Assembly (NCBI GenBank): GCA_023417785.1
Contig: JAEZEH010000168.1
Span: forward strand, 1 to 35,446
Length of the DNA: 35,446 nucleotides
Direction: 5' to 3'
From: Bacteroidota bacterium
Lineage (GTDB): Bacteria > Bacteroidota > Bacteroidia > Cytophagales > Cyclobacteriaceae
This document shows positions 23,602-33,099 of this stretch, piece by piece. The position numbers and the translations under genes were made by a program. The notes below the pieces were generated by a model, which was not told the origin of the DNA, did not search any database, and saw only the letters and a program-made list of their open reading frames with translations. How positions within the stretch are numbered: position 1 is the stretch's first letter; each line of letters begins with the position of its first letter.

Positions 23602-24057
23602 TCAGAAATCAATCTCCCCCAGAAGCTCAGCATTTTCCAAAATATAGATCATGTTATCAGGGTCATTGTCATTTAGCCGCAAGGTGCCTTTGACCTCGAC
23701 CGGCTTGTCTGAATATCTGACCGCTTTACGGAGTCTCACCTGCACCACAGTTTCGGGGCCGCCGACTCCACAAAAGAAACAAGCATTTAAAGGAAGCGAG
23801 GTAAGCATAAACTCCTGAGCCGATAACCCTGATTCAAAGGGAACAATGTACCCGGGAAGCACAATTGATTTTCCGGCCAGGGCTTTGATTTTTTGGTTGA
23901 ATAAGGGTTTCTCGAATGATCCGAGTTCATCATTACCGGCTTCATATTCAACAGAATACAGAACAGGCCAGACAACAGACGGGAAACCTGAATAAGTAAG
24001 TTTCTGCCCGCTGACGGTGAAAGAGAGCAAAAATGCGATCCAAATAAGCGATTTCAC
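23602..24057 (-). CDS. Exported DUF3299-like protein with CFFC motif
   Basis: This is a periplasmic or exported protein of about 151 residues. The start is uncertain: GTG at 24057 (reading VKSLIWIAFLLSFTVSGQ, translated from Met) is chosen over TTG at 24063 because a -7 box overlaps the latter. A signal peptide is clear. The mature domain has VLPGYIVPFESG and LPLNACFFCGVGGPETVVQV, reminiscent of DUF3299. A Cys-x-x-Cys pair could bind a metal or act in redox. It is divergent from the CHASE3/GAF gene. No function is known. Confidence 0.75.
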   Translation of the reverse strand: MKSLIWIAFLLSFTVSGQKLTYSGFPSVVWPVLYSVEYEAGNDELGSFEKPLFNQKIKALAGKSIVLPGYIVPFESGLSAQEFMLTSLPLNACFFCGVGGPETVVQVRLRKAVRYSDKPVEVKGTLRLNDNDPDNMIYILENAELLGEIDF

Positions 24058-24060
24058 ACC

Positions 24061-24068
24061 CAAAGTTA
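24061..24068 (-). promoter_or_regulatory. -7-like element on the start of the DUF3299-like gene
   Basis: The minus-strand sequence is TAACTTTG, a full match to TAnnTTTG. Its last base is four bases before the GTG start, so a real promoter here would give a leaderless or nearly leaderless transcript. No -33 partner is obvious. Confidence 0.35.
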
Positions 24069-24169
24069 CTTTGTCCGCCCGATATTCAAATCAGGAGGCG
24101 TTTACAGATAGAAATAATATCCTTACTTTTTTAGTTCGTTTTGCCTTTTGGCTCGCAACGACTTTAGTT

Positions 24170-25753
24170 ATGAAAGCATTTTTTTCGAGAAACTGGCTGG
24201 TCATTGTGGTCGCAGCCATTGCTGTCGCCCAGGCGATAAGCATGGGTGTGACAATCAGGAATAATAGCATCATCAAAAGAAATGACGAACTCCGCCAGGA
24301 CGTCGAACAAGTCAAACGAAATACCAATGACATCATTGCCGCCATAGTTCATGGAATCGACCTCGGCGTTCGCGGATATGCCCTCACTCTGGACCAAAAA
24401 CTTTTAGATCCGTATATCAGTTCATCGAAAAACTATACGGCCTTGTTCTCGGGAATCGAAACAGCGTTAAAAAAACAAGGTTATTCGGATTTTAGTCAAT
24501 TCTATGCTCTTCGAAAAGAGATAGACGACTATATCGAATACTCTGGCAGAATGATTGAATTGGCAAACGAGGGCCAAATGGAAGAATTCACTGAAATGCT
24601 GAAGCAGGACAAAGGCTTCGACGTATGGATTCGCTTTTCGGAATTTCAGCAACCACTCGAACAATTCGAAAATAAACTTTATAACGACGCAGCTCAAGAG
24701 TATGAAACTGCGATGCAGGTTAACCTGTATCTGCAACTAGCCATAGTCTGCTTCTCCCTGCCTTTTTTATACTTTATTGTAGTACGCATCAGAAAAGAAC
24801 GAAAAGCGCGGGAGTCGTTGTTGATTCAGGTGAAAGAAAACGACAGGAATTTCGTATTCAATACCGGTGCGAAGCAGGAACTTTCGGCTGATGAGATTAT
24901 TGCACTTTCGATCAGTAACACACAAAAAGCTTCCACGTTTATCAAGAGCATGGCCAATAGCGACTATCGGGTTGACTGGGATGGTCTCAATGAATCGAAT
25001 ATAGCGTTGAATCAAGATACCCTTGCGGGAAATCTGATAAATATGCGTGAGAAGTTGAAGCGCGTGAAGAGCGAAGACGAGAAACGCAATTGGATGAACG
25101 AAGGTCTGGCAACTTTCTCTGAGTTGGTAAGAAATAACCAACACGATTCGCAGTTACTTGCGGATCGTTGCGTGTCGTTCCTCAGTAAATATCTGAATAG
25201 TCAGCAAGCCAGCCTTTTTGTGCTGGAAAATGAAGAGGATCGTCAGGAACTCAAGCTTGCATCGTGTTTTGCATTCGACAAGAAGAAGTGGATTGAAAAA
25301 ACAATCGAACCAGGTAAGGGCCTCATAGGTCAGGCATTCCTGGAAGGCGAAACGATACAATTAAAAGAAATTCCTAAAGGATATACGTCCATCACATCCG
25401 GGCTTGGTGATGCTACCCCTGGATTCCTCGTGATTGTGCCCTTGAAATATGATGTGCACATCGTTGCAATAATCGAGCTTGCATCGTTTACAAGTTTTGA
25501 ACAACATCACGTGATGTTTCTCCAGAAGGCGGGTGAGTTCCTTGCAAGTGCTATTCTCAATTCGCAGAATACGCAAAAAATGAAAAACCTCCTTGAAACA
25601 GCCCGCATCACCGAAGAACAGATGCGTCAGCGTGAAGAAGAAATGCGCCAGAATATGGAAGAACTTCAGGCCACGCAGGAGGAGCTGATCAGGAAGGAAC
25701 AGGAAATGCAAAAACGAATCGCGGAACAACGGGTTTCCGAAACAAATTTCTAG
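24170..25753 (+). CDS. Membrane CHASE3/GAF sensor protein ending in a coiled coil
   Basis: The start at 24170 (MKAFFSRNWLVIVVAAIAVAQ) places TM1 at about 9-28; an upstream ATG at 24017 overlaps the divergent gene and is rejected. The 527 residues are: a CHASE3-like extracytoplasmic helical domain (about 40-185), TM2 (188-206), a linker (207-305), a GAF-type domain (about 313-465, with LADRCVSFLSKYLNSQQASLFVLE and PGKGLIGQAFLEGE blocks) and a heptad-rich coiled coil (470-520, MRQREEEMRQNMEELQATQEEL). No kinase, cyclase, GGDEF or methyl-accepting domain follows. Bacteroidota relatives with this linker usually continue into PAS domains, so the output module may be lost or supplied by a partner. 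Confidence 0.85.
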   Translation: MKAFFSRNWLVIVVAAIAVAQAISMGVTIRNNSIIKRNDELRQDVEQVKRNTNDIIAAIVHGIDLGVRGYALTLDQKLLDPYISSSKNYTALFSGIETALKKQGYSDFSQFYALRKEIDDYIEYSGRMIELANEGQMEEFTEMLKQDKGFDVWIRFSEFQQPLEQFENKLYNDAAQEYETAMQVNLYLQLAIVCFSLPFLYFIVVRIRKERKARESLLIQVKENDRNFVFNTGAKQELSADEIIALSISNTQKASTFIKSMANSDYRVDWDGLNESNIALNQDTLAGNLINMREKLKRVKSEDEKRNWMNEGLATFSELVRNNQHDSQLLADRCVSFLSKYLNSQQASLFVLENEEDRQELKLASCFAFDKKKWIEKTIEPGKGLIGQAFLEGETIQLKEIPKGYTSITSGLGDATPGFLVIVPLKYDVHIVAIIELASFTSFEQHHVMFLQKAGEFLASAILNSQNTQKMKNLLETARITEEQMRQREEEMRQNMEELQATQEELIRKEQEMQKRIAEQRVSETNF

Positions 25754-25774
25754 CTCTTCGTCTACAAAGCATAA

Positions 25775-25805
25775 CAAAAAAAAAGGACGGCTCGACACCG
25801 TCCTT
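25775..25805 (-). terminator. gcvP terminator
   Basis: AAGGACGG (25783-25790) pairs with CCGTCCTT (25798-25805), and on the minus strand the stem runs into about ten T residues. It lies about 20 bases past the gcvP stop. The plus-strand T-run is weak, so it favours gcvP, but it may also limit the converging sensor transcript. Confidence 0.8.
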
Positions 25806-25825
25806 CTTAGTATATTAAAACCCGA

Positions 25826-28705
25826 TCAAGCCAGCTGATTCTCCTCTGAAGGCGCATAAACCTCCATCGGAAGGCAGCTGCAAACCAGGTTTCGGTCCCC
25901 ATACGCGTTATCAACGCGACTTACAGCTGGCCAGAATTTGGTCTCTTTCACGAATGGTAGTGGAAACGCAGCCTTCTGACGGGTATATGGCTTATCCCAC
26001 GAGTCGCTGGTGACGACCGCCGCCGTGTGTGGTGCGTTCTTAAGTACATTGTTTTCTTTGTCGAACCTGCCTTCTTCAATCTCGCGAATTTCTACGCGGA
26101 TTTGAATCAGGGCCTGAATAAACCGGTCCAGTTCTTCCTTAGGTTCACTTTCCGTCGGTTCAATCATCAACGTTCCGGCTACTGGAAAAGAAACCGTCGG
26201 AGCATGAAATCCATAGTCCATCAACCTTTTCGCAATATCCTCAACTTCAATACCGGCTTTTTTGAAATCTCTGCAGTCTACTATCATTTCGTGGGCGCAT
26301 CTTCCATTTGAGCCGGTGTATAAGATGCGAAAATGATCTTTCAGGCTATCCTTTATATAATTCGCATTGAGAATAGCATAGCGTGTTGCGTTGGTTAATC
26401 CTTCGGCGCCCATCATGGCGATGTAGGCATACGAAATCGTGAGGATACTCGCGCTGCCCCATGGCGCCGCCGATACTTCCCGAATCGCTTTCTTGCCGCC
26501 GGTCTTAACCACCGTGTGTCCTGGCAAGTAAGGTTTCAGTTTGTCATTGCAACAAATCGGCCCCATGCCCGGGCCGCCACCGCCGTGAGGAATACAAAAT
26601 GTCTTGTGCAGATTCAGGTGGCACACATCCGCGCCGATGATCGCCGGTGAGGTGAGGCCTACCTGAGCGTTCATGTTTGCTCCGTCCATATAAACAAGGC
26701 CACCATGCCTGTGAATGGTTTCGCAAATCTCTATGATAGTTTCTTCAAATACGCCGTGGGTCGACGGATAAGTAACCATCAGACACGCCAGCTTTTCATT
26801 GTATTGCGAAGCCTTCGCCTTGAGATCCTCGACATCAATTCGTCCCTCTGTATCCGACTTCACTACAACGACCTGCATACCCGCCATCACGGCGCTGGCA
26901 GGATTCGTTCCATGGGCGGAGGCGGGGATAAGCGCGATGTTCCGGTGACCTTCCTTGCGGTCGAGATGATACGCACGGATAACCATTAGTCCCGCGTACT
27001 CGCCCTGGGCGCCACTGTTGGGCTGCAGCGAAACAGCGGTGAAGCCCGTGATCTCTTTCAGCCAGGTTTCGAGGTTAGCAATTATGGTTTCATATCCCTT
27101 GGTCTGATCTGCTGGCGCGAAGGGGTGGATGTTGCCGATTTCAGGCCACGTAAGAGGAATCATTTCAGAAGTAGCATTGAGTTTCATCGTACATGAACCC
27201 AATGAGATCATGGAATGCACCATCGAAAGATCCTTGTTCTCAAGGCGTTTGATATAACGAAGCATTTCATGCTCCGAATGGTGCGAGTTGAACACGGGGT
27301 GCGTCATAAACGCGGATTGGCGGTTAAGTACCGCGTCCCAGCCCTGGCCGCCTATTGTCTCCGTATTTTTTGCAGGCTTGCAGTCGAAGATGTCCAGAAT
27401 TAACTCGACGTCTTTAATCGTGGTCGTTTCGTCGAGCGAGATTCCAATTGCGCCGTCGGCAAAGTATCTGAAGTTCACGCCGCGGCTAACGGCCTGGGTG
27501 CGGATTTTTTCTATGTCGGCGCCACCGATCTTTAAGGTGTCGAAATAGGAGCGATTGAGCTGCTTTAATCCGGCTGACGTCAACGCTGATCCAAGAAGGC
27601 GAGTAAGCCCGTGAACCCGGCCGGCAATCTTTCGAATCCCTGCGGGGCCATGGTATACCGTATACATTCCTGCAATTACCGACAGTAGCACTTGTGCTGT
27701 ACAAATGTTTGACGTTGCTTTTTCGCGACGAATATGTTGTTCACGCGTCTGCAAAGCCATACGGTATCCCGGGTTTCCCGATGCGTCAACCGAGATTCCG
27801 ATTATCCGGCCGGGAATCTGACGTTTCAGGCCCTCACGGGTAGCGAAAAACGCAGCATGTGGTCCGCCGAACCCCATCGGTACGCCGAATCGCTGGGATG
27901 AACCAACAACGACATCGGCCCCCATTTCGCCGGGCGATTTAATAAGGGCCAGACTCAGCAGATCAGCAGCAACCACCACCTGTAAATCATTCTCATGGGC
28001 TGCTGAAATCAGAGCGGTGTAATCCCGGACCTCTCCGTTGTTATTCGGGTTCTGAACAAAAACGCCAAAATACTCGGGGGCGGTCACGTCGAATTGATCA
28101 ACGGAGCCTATGACAAGGTCTATACCCAGCGGAACCGAGCGCGTCTCTAAAACCCCGAGAGTCTGAGGGAATGTGTTTTCGTCGACGAAAAATTTGTTCG
28201 ATGACTTCCTTGAACTCTTTCGCGAGGCAAAAAGCAGGAACATCGCTTCAGCTGCCGCGGTCGCTTCGTCGAGTAACGAAGCGTTAGCGATTTGCATGCC
28301 GGTCAGATCAATAACCATTGTTTGATAATTGATCAATGCTTCGAGCCTGCCTTGCGCGATTTCTGCCTGGTAGGGTGTGTAAGCCGTGTACCAGCCCGGG
28401 TTTTCCAGAATATTTCTCAGAATTACCGGTGGTGTGAAGGTGTTGTAGTAACCAGCGCCGATGAAAGACTTAAAAATCTTGTTCTTCGACGCAATGGCCT
28501 TAAACGTCTCCAGAAATTCCGATTCCGTTTGCGCCGGCGGCAGGTTCAGTTTGCCTTTTGCCCGGATCGCCCCCGGGATCGTTTCGTCAATCAGCTGGTC
28601 AATTGAATTTGCGCCGATTTTGTTCAACATCTCTGAAACCTGTTTGGTTTCGGGCCCGATATGGCGCGCCTCAAACCTTTCGGCGTAGTACGGATCTATT
28701 GTCAT
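25826..28705 (-). CDS. gcvP: Glycine dehydrogenase (decarboxylating), P-protein
   Basis: This is the PLP-dependent P-protein of the glycine cleavage system, which decarboxylates glycine and passes the aminomethyl group to the H-protein. The ATG at 28705 (MTIDPYYAERFEARHIGPE) gives 959 residues, the usual size of the single-chain P-protein; a TTG five codons earlier is the alternative. The PLP lysine is Lys701 in LNLHKTFCIPHGGGGPGMGP. The paired N- and C-terminal halves are intact, with the GAGYYNTFTPPVI and SLGSCTMKLNAT blocks. gcvT and gcvH are not in the window. A -7 box lies upstream at 28763-28770. Confidence 0.97.
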   Translation of the reverse strand: MTIDPYYAERFEARHIGPETKQVSEMLNKIGANSIDQLIDETIPGAIRAKGKLNLPPAQTESEFLETFKAIASKNKIFKSFIGAGYYNTFTPPVILRNILENPGWYTAYTPYQAEIAQGRLEALINYQTMVIDLTGMQIANASLLDEATAAAEAMFLLFASRKSSRKSSNKFFVDENTFPQTLGVLETRSVPLGIDLVIGSVDQFDVTAPEYFGVFVQNPNNNGEVRDYTALISAAHENDLQVVVAADLLSLALIKSPGEMGADVVVGSSQRFGVPMGFGGPHAAFFATREGLKRQIPGRIIGISVDASGNPGYRMALQTREQHIRREKATSNICTAQVLLSVIAGMYTVYHGPAGIRKIAGRVHGLTRLLGSALTSAGLKQLNRSYFDTLKIGGADIEKIRTQAVSRGVNFRYFADGAIGISLDETTTIKDVELILDIFDCKPAKNTETIGGQGWDAVLNRQSAFMTHPVFNSHHSEHEMLRYIKRLENKDLSMVHSMISLGSCTMKLNATSEMIPLTWPEIGNIHPFAPADQTKGYETIIANLETWLKEITGFTAVSLQPNSGAQGEYAGLMVIRAYHLDRKEGHRNIALIPASAHGTNPASAVMAGMQVVVVKSDTEGRIDVEDLKAKASQYNEKLACLMVTYPSTHGVFEETIIEICETIHRHGGLVYMDGANMNAQVGLTSPAIIGADVCHLNLHKTFCIPHGGGGPGMGPICCNDKLKPYLPGHTVVKTGGKKAIREVSAAPWGSASILTISYAYIAMMGAEGLTNATRYAILNANYIKDSLKDHFRILYTGSNGRCAHEMIVDCRDFKKAGIEVEDIAKRLMDYGFHAPTVSFPVAGTLMIEPTESEPKEELDRFIQALIQIRVEIREIEEGRFDKENNVLKNAPHTAAVVTSDSWDKPYTRQKAAFPLPFVKETKFWPAVSRVDNAYGDRNLVCSCLPMEVYAPSEENQLA

Positions 28706-28762
28706 TTCTTTGATTTTCAATCAGTTAGGTTAATCATTCACGGGCTTACGCGCGTAAGGCCA

Positions 28763-28790
28763 CAAAGGTAATATTTCAGTTATAGTCAAA
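28763..28790 (-). promoter_or_regulatory. gcvP promoter (-7 TACCTTTG, possible -33 TTTG)
   Basis: On the minus strand TACCTTTG (28770-28763) is a full -7 match, 58 bases before the ATG. TTTG at 28790-28787 is a possible -33 with a short 16-base spacer. No glycine-riboswitch fold was recognised in the leader by eye. Confidence 0.45.
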
Positions 28791-28915
28791 AACACGGTGA
28801 GGGAGAAAAACTTTTGCCCGGACTCGGGCGGTGAATTGTCCGCTCATCACTTTTCCTCCCAACAGAGTTATTTTAGAAAAAAATCCTGAACATATTGCGA
28901 CCTTAGTTTAACACC

Positions 28916-30427
28916 ATGAACATCAAACAAGTAATACAGTTATTCTTTATTCTATGTCCTCTGCTGCTTCAGGCACAGGATAAGTCAGCCGCGAAGTATG
29001 TGGATGCAATCAACGCTGCCGTTCTGCGGGAAGACCTTACTATCCTCGCTTCCGACGCTTTGGAAGGCCGCGAAACAGGTTCACGCGGGCAGAAAATGGC
29101 CGCCGCGTTTATTAAGGCCCATTTTGAATCTTTGGGTTTATCCGGGCCGGTAAACGGGGACTATAACCAACCGGTGACCCTCTATACGTCGATACCCGGT
29201 GAGATCTATTTGCGATCAGGTGAGCGCAGGTTTGTCAATTTCGAAGATGTAGTTTACTACGGGGCGGCAGAAAGTGATGGCGAAGTTTCCGCACCTCTGG
29301 TTTTTGCCGGTAATGGGTCGGAAGAAGAAATGAAGGATCTCGACTTAGCCGGAAAATGCGTCCTGATCAAACTACAAAACGAGGGGGGCTTCAGGGAACC
29401 AATTGCCGCGGCGAGGGAAAAGAACGCCCGAATGGTATTGCTATACAATGAGGATGAGAAAGCATTTCTCGACCTCCGAAATCAATTCCGGAGTTACCTT
29501 TCCGGGGGAACACTTTCCCTTAAAAAGCCTGAAAAATCCGCAGGGGGAGGGCAGGGCGTGTTCTTCATTTCAGAATCAGTAGCCAGCGCGTTAATGAATA
29601 CCACCGCGGAAAAACTCAGGGCGGCAACCGCGGATAATGCAAAAAAGAATGCGCTGAAGAAGATCAAGCCTGCAACAGTGGACTTCAAAACGGAAATGGT
29701 TGTAAAGACACTGAAAAGCGATAACGTGCTCGGTTATCTGGAAGGCTCCGATAAAAAAGAAGAGCTTATTATAATCACCGCGCATTATGATCACATCGGA
29801 ATGAACAAGTCAGGCACAGGGGATATCATTAATAATGGGGCGGACGATGATGGCTCGGGAACCGTAGGTGTCATGGCCCTTGCAACGGCTTTCTCACAAG
29901 CCAAAGAAAATGGCGATGGCCCCCGCAGAAGTATTCTTTTTATGACGGTTACCGGTGAGGAGAAAGGCTTACTTGGATCAGATTACTACACCCAAAACCC
30001 TGTTTTCCCTCTTGAGAAAACAATGGTTAACCTTAATATCGACATGGTGGGACGCCGCGATCCTCAGCACAAAGACAGCGCGCCGTACGTGTACGTGATT
30101 GGATCCGATAAACTTTCCACGCAGTTACACGAAATCAGTGAACGCGTCAACCGGGAGAATCTTAATCTGGAATTCGACTATACATATAACGACCAGAATC
30201 ATCCCGACCGCCTGTATTACCGGTCAGACCATTGGAACTTTGCCAAAAACAACATTCCTATCATTTTCTACTTTGATGGAATTCACGAAGACTATCACAA
30301 GCCCAGTGATGAAGTTGATAAGATTGAGTTTGATCTGCTTGAGAAACGGATACGTACGGTATACTTTACAGCCTGGGAGCTCGCCAATATGGATCAGCGA
30401 ATAGTGCCTGACGTGGAAGGTAACTAA
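28916..30427 (+). CDS. Secreted M28 family zinc peptidase
   Basis: This is an exported zinc aminopeptidase/carboxypeptidase of 503 residues. The signal peptide is MNIKQVIQLFFILCPLLLQAQ. A PA-like insert (about 110-235, with APLVFAGNGSEEEMKDLDLAGKCVLI) precedes the catalytic core. Metal and catalytic residues are visible: His290 (TAHYDH), the Asp cluster at 310-312 (NNGADDDGSGT), Glu348/Glu349 (TGEEKGLLGS), Asp376 (NIDMVGR) and His461 (EDYHKPSDE). Full length. The gene is divergent from gcvP and closed by the terminator at 30431-30462. Its likely role is extracellular or periplasmic peptide use. Confidence 0.93.
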   Translation: MNIKQVIQLFFILCPLLLQAQDKSAAKYVDAINAAVLREDLTILASDALEGRETGSRGQKMAAAFIKAHFESLGLSGPVNGDYNQPVTLYTSIPGEIYLRSGERRFVNFEDVVYYGAAESDGEVSAPLVFAGNGSEEEMKDLDLAGKCVLIKLQNEGGFREPIAAAREKNARMVLLYNEDEKAFLDLRNQFRSYLSGGTLSLKKPEKSAGGGQGVFFISESVASALMNTTAEKLRAATADNAKKNALKKIKPATVDFKTEMVVKTLKSDNVLGYLEGSDKKEELIIITAHYDHIGMNKSGTGDIINNGADDDGSGTVGVMALATAFSQAKENGDGPRRSILFMTVTGEEKGLLGSDYYTQNPVFPLEKTMVNLNIDMVGRRDPQHKDSAPYVYVIGSDKLSTQLHEISERVNRENLNLEFDYTYNDQNHPDRLYYRSDHWNFAKNNIPIIFYFDGIHEDYHKPSDEVDKIEFDLLEKRIRTVYFTAWELANMDQRIVPDVEGN

Positions 30428-30430
30428 AAT

Positions 30431-30462
30431 AAAAAAAGGAGGCCAACCGACCTCCTTTTTTT
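30431..30462. terminator. Bidirectional terminator between M28 peptidase and malic enzyme
   Basis: A 12-bp stem of seven A-T pairs plus GGAGG/CCTCC (30431-30442 with 30451-30462) has an 8-base loop. The A-run and T-run give U-tracts in both directions. It serves the converging peptidase and malic enzyme genes. Confidence 0.85.
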
Positions 30463-30478
30463 GTCTGTCATCTTGATA

Positions 30479-32758
30479 TCAGAAGTGGCTGTTTTGTTCC
30501 TGAAGCTGGGCGTCGACAACGGCAATGGCCGCCATGTTTACGATTTCCCGTATTGAGCTTCCGAGCTGCAAGATATGCACGGGCTTGTTCATGCCAAGCA
30601 GGATCGGACCAATTGCTTCTCCGCCACCAATCTCCATCAATAACTTGTAAGCAATGTTGCCCGAGGCGAGATCAGGGAAGATAAGTGTGTTGGCGCCGTC
30701 TTTTGCCAGTGCACTGAAAGGAAAATTCTCTTGCTGAATCTGTGTGTTGATGGCAACGTTCGCCTGTATATCCCCTTCAATAATGAGGTCTGGATTCTTG
30801 GCTTTCGCTATTTCCATTGCTTCACGTGCCTTCTGCGGAACAGCACCTTTGGAGGAACCGAAATTCGAATACGATAGCAAAGCAATCCTGGGTTGCACGT
30901 CGAAAAAGCCGACCCCGCGCGCGGTGAGTTCAACAATTTCAGCAAGCTCTTCTGCAGTCGGGTTTACGTTAACCGTCGTGTCGGCAAGGAAAAAGGTTCC
31001 TTTCTTGTTCATGATGATGTACATCCCCGCAACACGATTAAAGTTTTCCGGTGTTCCAATGATTTGCAGAGAAGGGAGGATCGTTTTTGGATAGTCTTTA
31101 GTCAGTCCGCTAATCACCGCATCGGCATCACCGAGCTCAACCATCATAGCTGCATAATAATTGCGGTCGCGCATCAGTCGCATACAATCCTGGAACGACA
31201 AGCCCTTTCGTTGTCTTTTCTTATAGAGCTGTTCTGCGTACCTGGTCAATGTTTCAGGTTCTTCCAGCGGATAATAAATAGGGCAATCATCCAAATCGAG
31301 TTTATATTCGTCAATCAACTCGAGGATTTCCTTTTTCGGTCCGAGTAAGATCGGATGTGCAATACCTTCGTCCTTGAGAACCTGAGCAGCTTTGAGTATT
31401 TTGTGATGGTTTGCTTCTGCGAAAACCACCTTTTTAGGATTCTTTTTCGCGCGATCAATGATTCTGGACATCAGCTTTTGATCGATACCGATCCGTTGTT
31501 GAAGTTCCACATGGTACGCAGCCCAATCAGTTATCGGATGTTTCGCGACCCCCGAATCCATCGCAGCTTTCGCTACTGCGGGTGAGATAGTGGTAATTAA
31601 TCGGGGGTCCAATGGTTTTGGAATGAGGTATTCGCGTCCAAACTTGATCTTGTCAGCGCCATACGCCTTAACTACAATTTCGGGTACGGGTTCTTTGGCA
31701 AGTACTGCCAGTGCTTTGACGGCAGCCAGTTTCATCGCCTCGTTTATTTCAGTTGCTCTTACGTCAAGCGCTCCCCGGAAGATATAGGGAAATCCCAGAA
31801 CATTATTTACCTGGTTGGGATGATCAGAGCGCCCCGTGGCTAGTAGCGCATCGGGACGGGCTTTACGGGCAACGTTGTAATCAATTTCCGGATTGGGATT
31901 TGCAAGCGCGAAAACAATCGGATTGTCGCTCATATTATTCAGATCTTCTGGTGTGATGGCGTCGGCAACAGATAACCCCACGAATACGTCGCAGCCTTTC
32001 ATTGCCTCCTGAAGCGTATCAACATCGTGGTCGGTTACAAACTGACTTTTGATCTGATCAAGATTGGTGCGCTTTTTATTAAGCACGCCTTTACTATCGC
32101 ACATGATGATGTTTTCCCTCTTTGCTCCGAGGGCCATATATAATTTTGTGCAACTCACCGCTGCCGCGCCCGCTCCATTCACGACAATCTTAACCTTTTC
32201 GATTTCCTTATGGACGACCTCCAGTGCATTGAGCATCGCGGCGGCCGAAATAATTGCCGTGCCGTGCTGATCGTCATGCATTACCGGAATCTTCATCCGC
32301 TCACGAAGTTCAGTTTCGATCTTAAAACATTCGGGTGCTTTGATGTCCTCCAGGTTTACTCCACCGAAGGTCGGTTCCAATGCTTTGACTATTTTGATAA
32401 ACGCATCGGGATCTTTCTCGTCGACTTCAATGTCAAAAACATCAATACCGGCAAACTTCTTGAACAGTACCCCTTTGCCCTCCATTACCGGCTTCGAAGC
32501 TTCGGGGCCGATGTCTCCTAATCCGAGTACAGCCGTACCGTTGGTTATAACGGCCACGAGATTTCCCTTGGATGTATATTTGTAAACATCTTCTTTGTTG
32601 GCGGCAATCTCTTTACAAGGCTCCGCCACGCCGGGTGAGTAAGCCAATGCGAGATCAAGCTGGGAACTGAGAACTTTGGTGGGAACTACTTCGATTTTGC
32701 CAGGCTGCCCCATCATATGATAGTTGAGAGCATCCTGTTTCCTGATTTTAATGGACAT
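30479..32758 (-). CDS. maeB: NADP-dependent malic enzyme fused to phosphotransacetylase-like domain
   Basis: This enzyme oxidatively decarboxylates malate to pyruvate, making NADPH. The 759-residue hybrid has an N-terminal malic domain (Tyr40 in LAYSPGVAEP, Lys95 in MEGKGVLFKK, HDDQHGT at 161-167), an NAD(P) fold (VNGAGAAA, 193-200) and a C-terminal phosphotransacetylase-like domain from about 430. In MaeB-type enzymes the C-terminal domain is thought to bind acetyl-CoA as a regulator and not to be catalytic. Together with serine dehydratase and GcvP it feeds pyruvate/C1 metabolism, but there is no operon link. I found no good promoter motif upstream. Confidence 0.96.
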   Translation of the reverse strand: MSIKIRKQDALNYHMMGQPGKIEVVPTKVLSSQLDLALAYSPGVAEPCKEIAANKEDVYKYTSKGNLVAVITNGTAVLGLGDIGPEASKPVMEGKGVLFKKFAGIDVFDIEVDEKDPDAFIKIVKALEPTFGGVNLEDIKAPECFKIETELRERMKIPVMHDDQHGTAIISAAAMLNALEVVHKEIEKVKIVVNGAGAAAVSCTKLYMALGAKRENIIMCDSKGVLNKKRTNLDQIKSQFVTDHDVDTLQEAMKGCDVFVGLSVADAITPEDLNNMSDNPIVFALANPNPEIDYNVARKARPDALLATGRSDHPNQVNNVLGFPYIFRGALDVRATEINEAMKLAAVKALAVLAKEPVPEIVVKAYGADKIKFGREYLIPKPLDPRLITTISPAVAKAAMDSGVAKHPITDWAAYHVELQQRIGIDQKLMSRIIDRAKKNPKKVVFAEANHHKILKAAQVLKDEGIAHPILLGPKKEILELIDEYKLDLDDCPIYYPLEEPETLTRYAEQLYKKRQRKGLSFQDCMRLMRDRNYYAAMMVELGDADAVISGLTKDYPKTILPSLQIIGTPENFNRVAGMYIIMNKKGTFFLADTTVNVNPTAEELAEIVELTARGVGFFDVQPRIALLSYSNFGSSKGAVPQKAREAMEIAKAKNPDLIIEGDIQANVAINTQIQQENFPFSALAKDGANTLIFPDLASGNIAYKLLMEIGGGEAIGPILLGMNKPVHILQLGSSIREIVNMAAIAVVDAQLQEQNSHF

Positions 32759-32891
32759 TTCTATACTGGATTAGTGGGGCTAATATAAGCACCCACGGGG
32801 AAGAATATAAAGGTCTTTTAAACCTACTTTGCAGGAAAGGACCCTGCAGGCTTAATACTAAGGGATATTAATTTAGTGAACCATCTGGTTT

Positions 32892-32990
32892 TAAGGGCTC
32901 CGCCGACTCGCTGAAGTCACCCTCCAAAGGGGTTTGAGTTTCGATTCAGGGAGGAAGCAGCCCTCCGGCGAAGGAGTTTCTGCACCTTCC
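32892..32990. repeat. GC-rich segment, possible dispersed intergenic repeat
   Basis: About 100 bases rich in short complementary C/G runs: CCCT/AGGG around 32920, GGAGG/CCTCC around 32951-32966, and CTCC/GGAG around 32963-32976. The composition differs from the AT-rich flanks. It recalls dispersed intergenic elements of Bacteroidota, but only one copy is in the window, so the repeat nature is a guess. Confidence 0.3.
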
Positions 32991-33099
32991 ATTTCAGAAC
33001 AGACAGTACGCCTCGTCAACGGCAAACGCTTTTATTCATCGTGTAATAAATAACGCGGGATTCCCGGAAATACGTAGCCGTTTTTTTTATTCTGTAAAC

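Noticed and set aside
28706..28915. Glycine riboswitch in the gcvP leader
   Set aside because: The leader is only about 50 bases after the predicted start, too short for a glycine aptamer, and no matching conserved bases were seen.
32900..33000. 33-codon minus-strand ORF in the GC-rich intergenic segment
   Set aside because: Very short, repetitive Pro/Ser/Arg composition, no start signals; more likely part of a noncoding repeat.
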